Assembly: GCA_035906055.1 (NCBI GenBank)
Contig: JAMIFV010000046.1
Coordinates: 1-28,490 of the forward strand
Length of the DNA: 28,490 bases
Source of the DNA: JAMIFV01 sp035906055
GTDB taxonomy: Bacteria > Pseudomonadota > Alphaproteobacteria > Rickettsiales > JABCZZ01
Direction: 5' to 3'
The position numbers and the translations under genes were made by a program. The notes beneath the pieces are model-generated. The model searched no databases and had not been told where the DNA came from. It saw nothing but the letters and a program-made list of their open reading frames with translations. How positions within the stretch are numbered: the stretch's first letter is position 1; each line of letters starts with the position of its first letter. This document shows positions 1 to 7,556 of the stretch, piece by piece.

Positions 1-188
1 AAAACCGTAAAGTTAAAATCCTCTACGACAAGGCGGTGTATAAGCTGCGTGGCGGCATTGAGCGTTACTTCGGAAAGCTCAAGGAAAATAAACGCCTCTG
101 CCTGCGTTTCGACAAGGAAGACAAAGCTTTCCTCAGCTTCGTGGCACTCGCCGCAACTAAAATCCTCTATAACTGGAAAATTAGCTAA
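1..188 (+). mobile_element. Right part of an IS5-like insertion sequence
   Basis: The transposase tail at 3-188 marks an insertion element whose left end is outside the window. The right boundary lies somewhere after 188 and before the hairpin at 264. No direct repeat or terminal repeat could be assigned, so the end coordinate is only that of the coding part. Confidence 0.5.
3..188 (+). CDS. IS5-family transposase, C-terminal fragment (cut by window edge)
   Basis: The open frame enters from the left edge and ends at TAA 186-188, giving 61 residues. It reads through IERYFGKLKENKRLCLRFDK, which resembles the C-terminal catalytic block of IS5-group DDE transposases (E, then a basic helix K/R...RYDK), followed by a hydrophobic tail ending YNWKIS. 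The glutamate of IERYFGKL would be the last acidic residue of the DDE triad. Whether the element is intact cannot be told, because its 5' part lies outside the window. The family assignment is by motif recollection. No terminal inverted repeat could be paired after the stop. Confidence 0.7.
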   Translation, partial: NRKVKILYDKAVYKLRGGIERYFGKLKENKRLCLRFDKEDKAFLSFVALAATKILYNWKIS

Positions 189-263
189 CAGTGCCTAGCG
201 AACAATTAAAGCGAAAACACTATAAAACGAATTCTATTTAAGTGCTGTTTATAATAAACCTCA

Positions 264-293
264 TTGTCACGCCCACTTTCGTGGGAATGACAA
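264..293. repeat. Palindromic element after hemA, single hairpin
   Basis: A 13-bp stem with two mismatches (264-276 with 281-293) closes a 4-base loop. It lies four bases beyond the hemA stop codon (298-300, minus strand). Read on the minus strand it has the core GTCATTCCCAC-GAAA-GTGGG, related to the elements at 7295 and 28207. There is no T-run on either side, so it may act as a transcript-end stabiliser or Rho-associated end rather than a classic intrinsic terminator. Confidence 0.7.
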
Positions 294-297
294 GTTG

Positions 298-1536
298 TTA
301 AGCAGTCTTAGCCTTGCCGGTTTCCACGGAAGGGACTATCTCGCGGAATACCTGCACGAGCGCTTTGGTCAGCGCGTCGATCATCGCGTCGGTATGCAGC
401 GGGCCGGGCGTGAAGCGCAGGCGTTCGGTGCCGCGCGCCACCGTGGGGAAGTTGATCGGCTGCACGTAGATGCCGTATTCATGCAGTAATTTGTCGGCAG
501 CCAGCTTGCAGCGCACCGCATCGCCCACCATCACGGGCACGATATGCGTTTGCGTATCGAGAATGGGGATCCCGGCGGCCTTCAGGCGGGACTTGAGTTT
601 CGTGGCGCGGGCGGCCTGCGCTTCGCGCTCTGTTTTGCTGTTCATCAGGTAATTGATGCTGGCGATAGCGCCTGCCGCGAGCGCGGGGGGCAGGGTGGTG
701 GTGAAGATGAAGCCCGGCGCGTAGCTGCGGATCATGTCGAGCACCACGGCATTGCCGGTGATGTAGCCGCCCATGAGGCCGAACGCCTTGCCAAGCGTGC
801 CCTGGATGATGTCCACACGCTCCATGAGGCCTTCACGCTCCGCAACGCCTGCGCCGTGCGGGCCGTACATGCCGACCGCGTGCACTTCGTCAAGGTAGGT
901 GAGCGCGTTATATTTTTTAGCGAGGTCGCACAATTCGCCGATGCGGCCAATGTCGCCGTCCATTGAGTAGACGGATTCAAACGCGATGATCTTGGGGCAG
1001 TCTTCCGGCACGTTCTTGAGCAGCATTTCCAGATGCTCGACGTCGTTATGGCGGAAAACGAATTTTTCGCAGCGGCTGGCGCGTATGCCGTGGATCATGG
1101 AGGCGTGGTTGCATTCGTCGGAGAACACCACGCAGCCCGGCAGGTTGGCTGCCAGCGTGCAAAGCGTCGCTTCATTGGAGATGTAACCGGAGGTGAATAC
1201 GAGGCCTGCTTCCTTATGGTGGAGCTTTGCCAGTGTCTTTTCGAGTTCCACGATAAGGTGGTGGTTGCCTGAGATATTGCGCGTGCCGCCCGCGCCGGTG
1301 CCGTAGGTGTCGATGGCGCTCTTCATGGCATCCACTACGACCGGGTGTTGCCCCATGCCCAGATAATCGTTGGAGCACCATACGGTTACTTCCTTGCCGG
1401 TGGCGTGGCTGTAGGCGAGGGGAAAATGACCGGATTTGCGCTGCAGGTCGTTAAACACGCGGTAGCGGCCCTCGGCTTTGAGGCTCGCGATGCTGTTCTT
1501 GAAAAAAGCGCTGTAGTCAAAGGTCCGGCCAGTCAT
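298..1536 (-). CDS. hemA: 5-aminolevulinate synthase
   Basis: This is the pyridoxal-phosphate enzyme that condenses glycine and succinyl-CoA to 5-aminolevulinate, the first step of heme synthesis by the C4 route used in alphaproteobacteria. The 412-residue protein has the usual family length. Visible motifs are the glycine-rich GTGAGGTRN (79-87), the cofactor-contacting aspartate in LDEVHAVG (D216) and the Schiff-base lysine in GTLGKAFG (K250). The ATG start is preceded by AGGGTG at good spacing. It lies 133 bp downstream of the COX15-type gene on the same strand, and a TATAAT hexamer in that gap suggests its own promoter. The neighbours, heme A synthase and an oxidase-like subunit, fit a heme/respiration cluster. 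Confidence 0.97.
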   Translation of the reverse strand: MTGRTFDYSAFFKNSIASLKAEGRYRVFNDLQRKSGHFPLAYSHATGKEVTVWCSNDYLGMGQHPVVVDAMKSAIDTYGTGAGGTRNISGNHHLIVELEKTLAKLHHKEAGLVFTSGYISNEATLCTLAANLPGCVVFSDECNHASMIHGIRASRCEKFVFRHNDVEHLEMLLKNVPEDCPKIIAFESVYSMDGDIGRIGELCDLAKKYNALTYLDEVHAVGMYGPHGAGVAEREGLMERVDIIQGTLGKAFGLMGGYITGNAVVLDMIRSYAPGFIFTTTLPPALAAGAIASINYLMNSKTEREAQAARATKLKSRLKAAGIPILDTQTHIVPVMVGDAVRCKLAADKLLHEYGIYVQPINFPTVARGTERLRFTPGPLHTDAMIDALTKALVQVFREIVPSVETGKAKTA

Positions 1537-1637
1537 GTGTCACCCTGAAATGATGCCCTGCTACTTATATCAAATATTCGCAACTGTATTTAACAAAAAT
1601 CAAGGTTTTCTAGGCCTGAAGAAAAAAAATTGCAACC

Positions 1638-1643
1638 ATTATA
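1638..1643 (-). promoter_or_regulatory. Candidate -10 box for hemA
   Basis: On the minus strand this is a perfect TATAAT in an AT-rich gap between the COX15-type gene and hemA, about 100 bp before the hemA start. The -35 position (around 1661-1666, CAAAGA) is a poor match, so this is suggestive only; an activator or an alternative promoter nearer the gene is possible. Confidence 0.35.
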
Positions 1644-1669
1644 CTATGAAAAACTTTTAATCTTTGTTT

Positions 1670-2779
1670 TCAGGCGATTGCAGGCTGGCTACCGAGGTCA
1701 TAAGCTATTGCTTTTAATGGCAGGAAGAGGCGGTGCATTATGGTGACACCGATGCCGAATAAAAGAAGGGCGTTTATCTGGTGCAAAGAGGCCAGGGGAA
1801 TGGGCACCACAAAGAGCAGGGTGAGCACGCCGAGCAGGAACTGCACCACGAATATGGCGAACAGGATGGGCAGCAGGTGTGCCACGTGCGGATTGTTACG
1901 TCCTGCGATCCAGAAAACAGGGATCAGCACGCTCAGCGCATAAGCGCCTATGCGGTGGGCGAACTGCAAAGTAGTGATGTCTTCCAGTAGGTTCTGGTGC
2001 CACGGGGCGTCGGGGTTGGGCCATAGCCCGGCAGGGATGAGCTTGCCGTCCATATAAGGAAAGGTGTTATAGGTAAGGCCCGCGTCAAGCCCCGCCACGA
2101 ACGCGCCAAGGATGATCTGCAGGAATATGGCTATCACCGTGATGCTGGCCATCAATTTGAGCCATACGGAAGGAGGGGGCAGCATGAAAGCGCCGATGGT
2201 GGGGGTAGGCCTGCGGCCAAAATTATGCGCCTGCCACAAAATAAGAGCAAACAGGGCGAAGGCCATGCCAAGATGCAGGGCCAGCCGGTAGGGACTCACG
2301 CGGGGGTAGTCCACCAGCCCGCTTTGCACCATATACCAGCCGACTGCCCCTTGCGCACCGCCCAGCAGGAAGATGAAGAATAACTGCGCGCTCTTTTTAA
2401 CGGTTATGGCACGGGTTATGGCGAACCATAGTAACGGCACCGCGAACACCACGCCGATGATGCGCGCGATAAGGCGGTGGACGTATTCCAGCCAGAAGAT
2501 GTTCTTGAATTCCTCAAGCGTGATGTCGGGAAAGACTTTCTCCGCCTGCGGGGAGGTCTTGTAACTTTCCAGCTCCTGAGTCCATTCCTCTTCGCTGGCA
2601 GGGGGGAAGGTGCCGGTGAACGGCTTCCACTCCACGATGGAAAGGCCCGATTCGGTGAGGCGCGTTAGCCCGCCCACCACCACGATGCAGGCCACCAGCA
2701 ACAGGCACAGCCATAGCCACAAAGCGACGGTTTTTCGCCTGCGTTCCGTACGTGCGGTTTGCTGTTGCGTTGCTTGCAT
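1670..2779 (-). CDS. ctaA: Heme A synthase, COX15/CtaA type
   Basis: This integral membrane enzyme oxidises the C8 methyl of heme O to the formyl group of heme A for aa3-type cytochrome oxidase. Seen here are the family block VGGLTRLTESGLSIVEWKP after the first membrane helix, the histidine block LEYVHRLIARIIG, a GGAQGAVGWYMVQSG segment, and RVSPYRLALHLGMAF. Several further hydrophobic helices and a second HR-type pair (FAHRIGAYAL) follow, consistent with the eight-helix, two-half architecture. I chose the ATG at 2779 (369 residues) because AGAGA precedes it. A GTG eight codons upstream (2803) keeps the frame open but has no ribosome binding site. It diverges from the oxidase-like gene, with about 40 bp between the starts. 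Confidence 0.95.
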   Translation of the reverse strand: MQATQQQTARTERRRKTVALWLWLCLLLVACIVVVGGLTRLTESGLSIVEWKPFTGTFPPASEEEWTQELESYKTSPQAEKVFPDITLEEFKNIFWLEYVHRLIARIIGVVFAVPLLWFAITRAITVKKSAQLFFIFLLGGAQGAVGWYMVQSGLVDYPRVSPYRLALHLGMAFALFALILWQAHNFGRRPTPTIGAFMLPPPSVWLKLMASITVIAIFLQIILGAFVAGLDAGLTYNTFPYMDGKLIPAGLWPNPDAPWHQNLLEDITTLQFAHRIGAYALSVLIPVFWIAGRNNPHVAHLLPILFAIFVVQFLLGVLTLLFVVPIPLASLHQINALLLFGIGVTIMHRLFLPLKAIAYDLGSQPAIA

Positions 2780-2819
2780 ACTATCTCTAGAAAAGTGGGG
2801 CACTTATAGAACAGAATTT

Positions 2820-4133
2820 ATGAAGCTTCCAGAGCATTCTTTACCCCTTTCCAGTGAACAGATGCGCCGCTCGGTGCGCCACTGGTTGCTGCTTGGCGTG
2901 ACCGCGCTGGCGCTGGCCGGGATATTCGCCGGGATGCTGGCCAATACCAAGAGCGCGTACTTCTTCACGGCGCTGGTGGCGCATGTGGATCTTTCCGTAA
3001 TGGTATGGTTTCTCGCGTTCGCCTGCATGCTCATGAACATGGTGGTGCCGTGGGGCAAGCTAACCGTGCTTGGCACGGCGGCTTTTATGTCGCTGTGCAT
3101 CGCTACGGTCTGCATCGCGCTTGCGGCCTTCTCCGGCGGCACGCCGTACCAGAATAACTATATTCCCGTCATTCATCACCGTATCTTCTTCATGGGGCTG
3201 GGCGTGCTGTTCTGCGGGGTAATGTGCGCCATTGTGCAGTTCATGGTGAGCCACAACATCGCCACCAACCCAAGCCCGGCGCGCATCGGGGTGATGTCGG
3301 TCGCCGCGCTGTTGCTGATGTCGGCTTTTGCGTTCCTGTGGTCTTACCGCTCCATGCCGGCAGGGCAGGAGACAGGCCAGGCCTATTTTGAGCAGCTCTT
3401 CTGGGGAGGCGGCCATATATTGCAGATAGCCTACGCGCAGATGATGGTGGTGGCGTGGTTCTGGCTGGCGGAAGCTGCGGGTGTGAAGATGCCGCATGGC
3501 CGGAAACTGGCGCTGCTCGCCTATGCAGCAGGGCTGCTGTGTGGCCTTGGCGGCGTGGCGCTTTCGCTGGCGCATGCGCCGGGCACCGCCAAGCATGTGG
3601 ACACGTTCACCATGTTAATGCGGCACGGCAACGGCTTGCCGTCTTTCATTGCGGCGGTGGCATTGCTGCCGGGGCTGGTGGCGGCACGCAAGAACAGCCT
3701 CGCGGTCATATGCCTGCTTTCCTCCGGCGTGCTTTACGGTGTGGGCGGTAGCCTCGGTTTCCTCATTCAGGGCAGTAACGTAATCGTTCCCGCCCATTAT
3801 CACGGTTCTATCGTGGGGGTCACGCTGGCGCTGATGGGTATCGCATATTTATTAATGCCGCAATTGGGGTATGCGAGCATGGAATCGTCAAAAATTGCTA
3901 AATTACAGCCGGTTCTCTATGGTGGCGGCCAGTTGTTCTGGATGGCGGGCATGGCTATCGGCGGTGCTTACGGCATGGCGCGCAAAACACCGGGTTCAGC
4001 CGACCTCATGGGCGGCATGGCCGGGTTCCTTAAACATGGCGGCGATGGGCTTTCGCTCATTGGCGGGTTGTTGTTTGTGTATGTTGTGCTAAAAAGCGGT
4101 GTTGAAAAAAGGAACTTGAACGTCATTCCCTGA
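2820..4133 (+). CDS. Heme-copper oxidase subunit I-like membrane protein
   Basis: This 437-residue, very hydrophobic protein has roughly twelve predicted membrane helices and looks like a reduced member of the cytochrome oxidase subunit I / cbb3 / NorB superfamily. H55 in ALVAHVDLSVMVWF suits the low-spin heme ligand of helix II. H199 in WGGGHILQIAYAQ suits the helix VI histidine. H326 and H328 in PAHYHGSIVGVTLAL suit the paired heme ligands of helix X. The usual HH copper pair is not evident; only H269 (MRHGNGLP) is nearby. The frame is open upstream, but the upstream part overlaps the divergent heme A synthase, so ATG 2820 is the likely start, although no good ribosome binding site is seen. 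The last four residues and the stop are encoded by a palindromic element. Its role is unproven. Confidence 0.75.
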   Translation: MKLPEHSLPLSSEQMRRSVRHWLLLGVTALALAGIFAGMLANTKSAYFFTALVAHVDLSVMVWFLAFACMLMNMVVPWGKLTVLGTAAFMSLCIATVCIALAAFSGGTPYQNNYIPVIHHRIFFMGLGVLFCGVMCAIVQFMVSHNIATNPSPARIGVMSVAALLLMSAFAFLWSYRSMPAGQETGQAYFEQLFWGGGHILQIAYAQMMVVAWFWLAEAAGVKMPHGRKLALLAYAAGLLCGLGGVALSLAHAPGTAKHVDTFTMLMRHGNGLPSFIAAVALLPGLVAARKNSLAVICLLSSGVLYGVGGSLGFLIQGSNVIVPAHYHGSIVGVTLALMGIAYLLMPQLGYASMESSKIAKLQPVLYGGGQLFWMAGMAIGGAYGMARKTPGSADLMGGMAGFLKHGGDGLSLIGGLLFVYVVLKSGVEKRNLNVIP

Positions 4134-4212
4134 ATTTACAAAGTAAATTCTAGGGGAATCCATTTTAAAGATGGATGGCCTTAGAGTTGCTGACACAACT
4201 CAGGCCATGACG
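4121..4212. repeat. Composite palindromic element, cloverleaf-like, overlapping a stop codon
   Basis: The outer arms are CGTCAT (4121-4126) and ATGACG (4207-4212). Inside are hairpin 1 (ATTCCC 4125 with GGGAAT 4154, plus GAATTTAC/GTAAATTC around an AAA loop), a central stem ATCCAT/ATGGAT (4158-4163 with 4171-4176), and hairpin 2 (ATGGCC with GGCCAT, plus GAGTTG/CAACTC). The oxidase-like gene ends within it, so NVIP-stop is encoded by the repeat. The argG ribosome binding site follows eight bases later. It shares its conserved arms with the element at 7295. Confidence 0.85.
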
Positions 4213-4230
4213 GAAATACGGAGAGAATAA

Positions 4231-5433
4231 ATGAAGAACAAAAAAATCAAAAAAGTAGTCCTCGCCTATTCCGGCGGCCTTGATACGTCCATCATCCTGC
4301 GCTGGCTGCAGGAAGAATATGGCTGCGAAGTGGTGACATTCACCGCAGACCTCGGCCAGGGCGGCGAGCTTGAGCCTGCGCGTAAAAAAGCGGAAATGAT
4401 GGGCGCGGCAAAGATTTACGTAGAAGACCTGCGCGAAGAATTCGTGCGCGATTATGTGTTCCCGATGTTCCGCGCCAATGCGCTCTATGAGGGGGTATAT
4501 CTGTTGGGCACGTCCATCGCGCGCCCGCTCATCGCCAAGCGCCAGATAGAGATTGCGGTCGAGACCGGTGCGGATGCCGTATCGCACGGCGCAACCGGCA
4601 AGGGCAACGACCAGGTGCGTTTTGAACTGGGGTATTACGCGCTGAAACCCGATATCAAGGTTATTGCCCCGTGGCGCGAGTGGGATTTGAACTCCCGTAC
4701 AAAACTTATTGAATATGCCGAAAAGCACCAGATACCCATCGCCAGGGATAAACGCGGCGAAGCGCCGTATTCCACCGATGCGAACCTGCTGCACATCTCC
4801 TATGAAGGCAAGGTGCTTGAAGACCCGTGGGTGGAACCGCATGAAGACATGTTCACGCGTTCCGTTGCGCCAGAGAACGCGCCTGACCAAGCGCAATATG
4901 TGGAAATTGAGTTCAAGGGCGGCGACCCCGTGGCGGTGGATGGCGTAAAGCTTTCACCCGCTGCGCTGCTCACCCGGCTCAACGAGCTTGGCGGGGCGCA
5001 CGGCATAGGCCGCCTTGACCTTGTAGAGAACCGCTATGTGGGCATGAAATCGCGCGGCGTTTACGAAACGCCGGGCGGCACCGTGCTGCTGGCCGCGCAC
5101 CGCGCCATTGAAAGCCTCACGCTGGACCGTGGCGCGGCGCATCTGAAGGACGACCTGATGCCGCGCTATGCCGAGCTCATCTATAACGGCTACTGGTGGT
5201 CGCCGGAGCGCAGGATGATACAGGCGCTCATTGACGAATCACAGAAGAACGTGACGGGCACCGTACGCCTGAAACTGTTCAAGGGCGTGGCAAGTGTCGC
5301 CGGGCGTAAATCGCCTGTCAGCCTCTACAGCCAGCAGCATGTGACGTTTGAGGAGGATGCCGTTTACGACCAGAAGGACGCGCAGGGCTTCATCAAGCTG
5401 AACGCATTGAGGCTACGCCTGCTTAAAAAGTAA
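4231..5433 (+). CDS. argG: Argininosuccinate synthase
   Basis: This cytoplasmic ligase joins citrulline and aspartate with ATP cleavage to AMP and pyrophosphate, the penultimate step of arginine synthesis. The 400-residue length is typical. The N-terminal ATP pyrophosphatase loop LAYSGGLDTS is at 11-20, followed by family blocks such as TADLGQGGELEPA, HGATGKGNDQVRFE and EAPYSTDANLLHISYEG. The start ATG has a strong GGAGAG at 4220-4225. Only 24 bp separate it from the next gene, so co-transcription with the FAD/NAD(P)-binding protein is likely, although no functional link is obvious. Confidence 0.98.
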   Translation: MKNKKIKKVVLAYSGGLDTSIILRWLQEEYGCEVVTFTADLGQGGELEPARKKAEMMGAAKIYVEDLREEFVRDYVFPMFRANALYEGVYLLGTSIARPLIAKRQIEIAVETGADAVSHGATGKGNDQVRFELGYYALKPDIKVIAPWREWDLNSRTKLIEYAEKHQIPIARDKRGEAPYSTDANLLHISYEGKVLEDPWVEPHEDMFTRSVAPENAPDQAQYVEIEFKGGDPVAVDGVKLSPAALLTRLNELGGAHGIGRLDLVENRYVGMKSRGVYETPGGTVLLAAHRAIESLTLDRGAAHLKDDLMPRYAELIYNGYWWSPERRMIQALIDESQKNVTGTVRLKLFKGVASVAGRKSPVSLYSQQHVTFEEDAVYDQKDAQGFIKLNALRLRLLKK

Positions 5434-5457
5434 GTAACCAATCACCTGAGGTGCGTT

Positions 5458-7272
5458 TTGAAGAGACTGCGCAGGGTAATCAGTAAGGCATTTTCGTCTC
5501 TGCTTGGCAGGGTGGGGGGAGCGTTTACGCAGCATCCGGGCGTGGCGGGTGAAAGTTACTGGCAGCATCTCGCCTTCACGGTGCGCATGGGCTGGGGCTT
5601 CACGGTCGTCGGCGTCGTCATACTGATCCACGGTTTATTCCCGTTCTTTTTCACGCGTACAGCCAGCGCGCATGCTGAAAAGCTCTATGCCAGCATGAAG
5701 CAGCGTGCCGACCGGCACATGCAGGAGCAGAAGGAGCGCGAAAGGCTCTGCTCGCGCAAGACACATGACGGCATCGCGGGCGATGCGCGCATCGCGGTTA
5801 TCGGCGGCGGCTTCAGCGGTGTCATGGTGATGGCCAACATGATACGCCGCGCTGATATGCCGATGACTATCGAGTGGTACAATGCGGGCGACACGCTGGG
5901 CACCGGGCTTGCCTATGGCACCAAGCTCAGCGGGCACCTGCTCAATGTGCCTGCCAACAGGATGGGGGCCTTCGCCAGCCAGCCGGAAGGTTTTTACCAG
6001 TGGCTGCGCACCGCCAAGGGCATCACCCGCACGGCGCGCGTATGGCCCAATCAGGATTTCGAGAAAACCTCCTTCCTGCCGCGCCTGCTCTATGCGGAAT
6101 ACCTCAAGCACATTATGGAAGAATGCCTTAATGAAGCCGAAGGCAAGGGCATTGCCGTGAACATCCGGCGCGCCACGGTCACGGATGCAGCCATCGACAA
6201 CCCGACCACCCAGCAGATATGGCTTTCCACCGGCCACGGCAAAGACAAGAGCTCGGTACTGGTGGACGCAGCCGTGCTTGCCACCGGCAACCTGCCGCCA
6301 CGAAAATTCGGGTTCCTTGCGGGCATCAACGATCCCAAGGCGTCTTATGTGCCCGACATATGGAACGTGAGCGATTCGCCAGAGTTTACCAAGCGTATCA
6401 AATATATGCCCGACGACGCGCAGATCGTGATACTGGGGACGGGGCTGACCATGGTGGACATGATCTTCACGCTGCGCTCCAAGGGATTTAAGGGCAAGCT
6501 GACGGCCATCTCGCGCAATGGCGCGCTGCCCGCAGCGCACAAGCCGTGCGGTGCATATCATGCGTGGCTGTGGACGGTTGACCCCAACCAGGCGCCCAGA
6601 ACGGCGCTGGGGCTGTTGCAGAAGCTGCGCCGCGAAGTGAAGCTTGCCAGCTTGCAGAACTATGACTGGCGTGCGGTGGTGGATTCGCTGCGCCCCGTTA
6701 CACAGCAATTGTGGCAGCAGCTGGACATGCACGAAAAGCGCCGTTTCCTTGCCAAGCTTTCCACGATGTGGAACATTCACCGCCACCGCATGGCGCCGCA
6801 GATACACAAGCAGGTGCAGGAGATGCAGGATCGCGACGACCTGCGTGTCATCGCGGGCATGATCTATCACGTGGGGTCGGAAAAAGACAGCCTGACCTTT
6901 TCCTTCCGCAGGCGCGGCAGCAATACGTTTGAAACTATTTACCCCTCGCTGGTTATCAACTGCACGGGGCCGGAACTGGATATCGCCGCCAGTGAGCACG
7001 AACTGCTCAAGAACCTGCGTGACCGTGGCATGATAACGGTAGGCCCGCTGCGTGTGGGTATCGAGGTGACGGCCAAGGCAACAGCCAAAGGCGAAGCGTC
7101 GGATGCGCTTTTCCCCGTAGGGCCGATGCTCATGGGGCAGTATCTGGAATGCACCGCCGTGCCTGAGCTGCGCGAAGCGGCCGACCGCGTGGCCGATCAG
7201 GTTATCCGCCGGGTAGAGGCTATTTCACACCCGGATGTGCAGAATGGCCTATCCCTTGGCGAATGGATTTAA
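5458..7272 (+). CDS. DUF6356-like membrane domain fused to FAD/NAD(P)-binding oxidoreductase
   Basis: The frame opens with TTG at 5458, supported by GAGGTG at 5449-5454; no other start fits better. Residues about 21-95 (FTQHPGVAGESYWQHL, then a membrane helix near 46-66 and a charged tail) match my recollection of small alphaproteobacterial DUF6356 proteins. From residue 110 a Rossmann fold begins (IGGGFSG 115-121). LLNVPANRMGAF (160-171), an ATGN turn (274-277) and a second dinucleotide motif ILGTGLT (324-330) follow. This matches the YdhS-like FAD-NAD(P)-binding family (PF13454 type). At 604 residues it is longer than usual because of the N-terminal domain, which would tether the enzyme to the inner membrane. 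Substrate and reaction are unknown. The gene follows argG closely and is followed by a palindromic element. Confidence 0.8.
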   Translation: MKRLRRVISKAFSSLLGRVGGAFTQHPGVAGESYWQHLAFTVRMGWGFTVVGVVILIHGLFPFFFTRTASAHAEKLYASMKQRADRHMQEQKERERLCSRKTHDGIAGDARIAVIGGGFSGVMVMANMIRRADMPMTIEWYNAGDTLGTGLAYGTKLSGHLLNVPANRMGAFASQPEGFYQWLRTAKGITRTARVWPNQDFEKTSFLPRLLYAEYLKHIMEECLNEAEGKGIAVNIRRATVTDAAIDNPTTQQIWLSTGHGKDKSSVLVDAAVLATGNLPPRKFGFLAGINDPKASYVPDIWNVSDSPEFTKRIKYMPDDAQIVILGTGLTMVDMIFTLRSKGFKGKLTAISRNGALPAAHKPCGAYHAWLWTVDPNQAPRTALGLLQKLRREVKLASLQNYDWRAVVDSLRPVTQQLWQQLDMHEKRRFLAKLSTMWNIHRHRMAPQIHKQVQEMQDRDDLRVIAGMIYHVGSEKDSLTFSFRRRGSNTFETIYPSLVINCTGPELDIAASEHELLKNLRDRGMITVGPLRVGIEVTAKATAKGEASDALFPVGPMLMGQYLECTAVPELREAADRVADQVIRRVEAISHPDVQNGLSLGEWI

Positions 7273-7294
7273 ACTTTTCAGGAGTTTTCTTTTT

Positions 7295-7363
7295 GTCATT
7301 CCCGCGCAGGCGGGAATCCAGCCTGTCAAAGTAAGCATGGATGCCCGTTTTCACGGGCATGAC
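7295..7363. repeat. Composite palindromic element after the FAD protein gene
   Basis: The outer arms are GTCAT (7295-7299) and ATGAC (7359-7363). Hairpin 1 pairs ATTCCCGC with GCGGGAAT around a 3-base loop (7298-7316). A central ATCCA/TGGAT pair spans the spacer, and hairpin 2 pairs ATGCCCGT with ACGGGCAT around TTTC (7341-7360). The layout matches 4121-4212, but the inner stems differ in sequence. It starts 22 bp after the preceding stop. The remaining part of the 7273-7556 gap is AT-rich, and I could assign no clear promoter in it. Confidence 0.85.
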
Positions 7364-7556
7364 AATACATCTGTTATATGTGGTTCATTGAACTATTTAA
7401 TAAAGTCAGCGTGTTAATTGGAAAAATTCTACATATCAGACCTGTAAATCGTAACATAAACGTCATGTGAATTAAGGCGCTTCCTGTGCTAGATTGATTC
7501 TAAAGGTGGTGCTCCCGGTACCGCCCGGCAACCAACTGATAATAAAAACAGGAACA

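Noticed and set aside
2780..2803. GTG start extending heme A synthase by eight codons
   Set aside because: No Shine-Dalgarno sequence precedes it, while the ATG at 2779 has AGAGA and leaves more room for the divergent promoters.
5635..6999. Long minus-strand open frame (454 codons)
   Set aside because: It lies opposite the FAD/NAD(P)-binding gene and shows no domain or motif; it is a GC-driven antisense shadow.
7494..7556. TTG start extending the unrecognised membrane protein by 21 codons
   Set aside because: No ribosome binding site, and the extension is Pro-rich and unlike the rest; ATG 7557 has an upstream AGGA.
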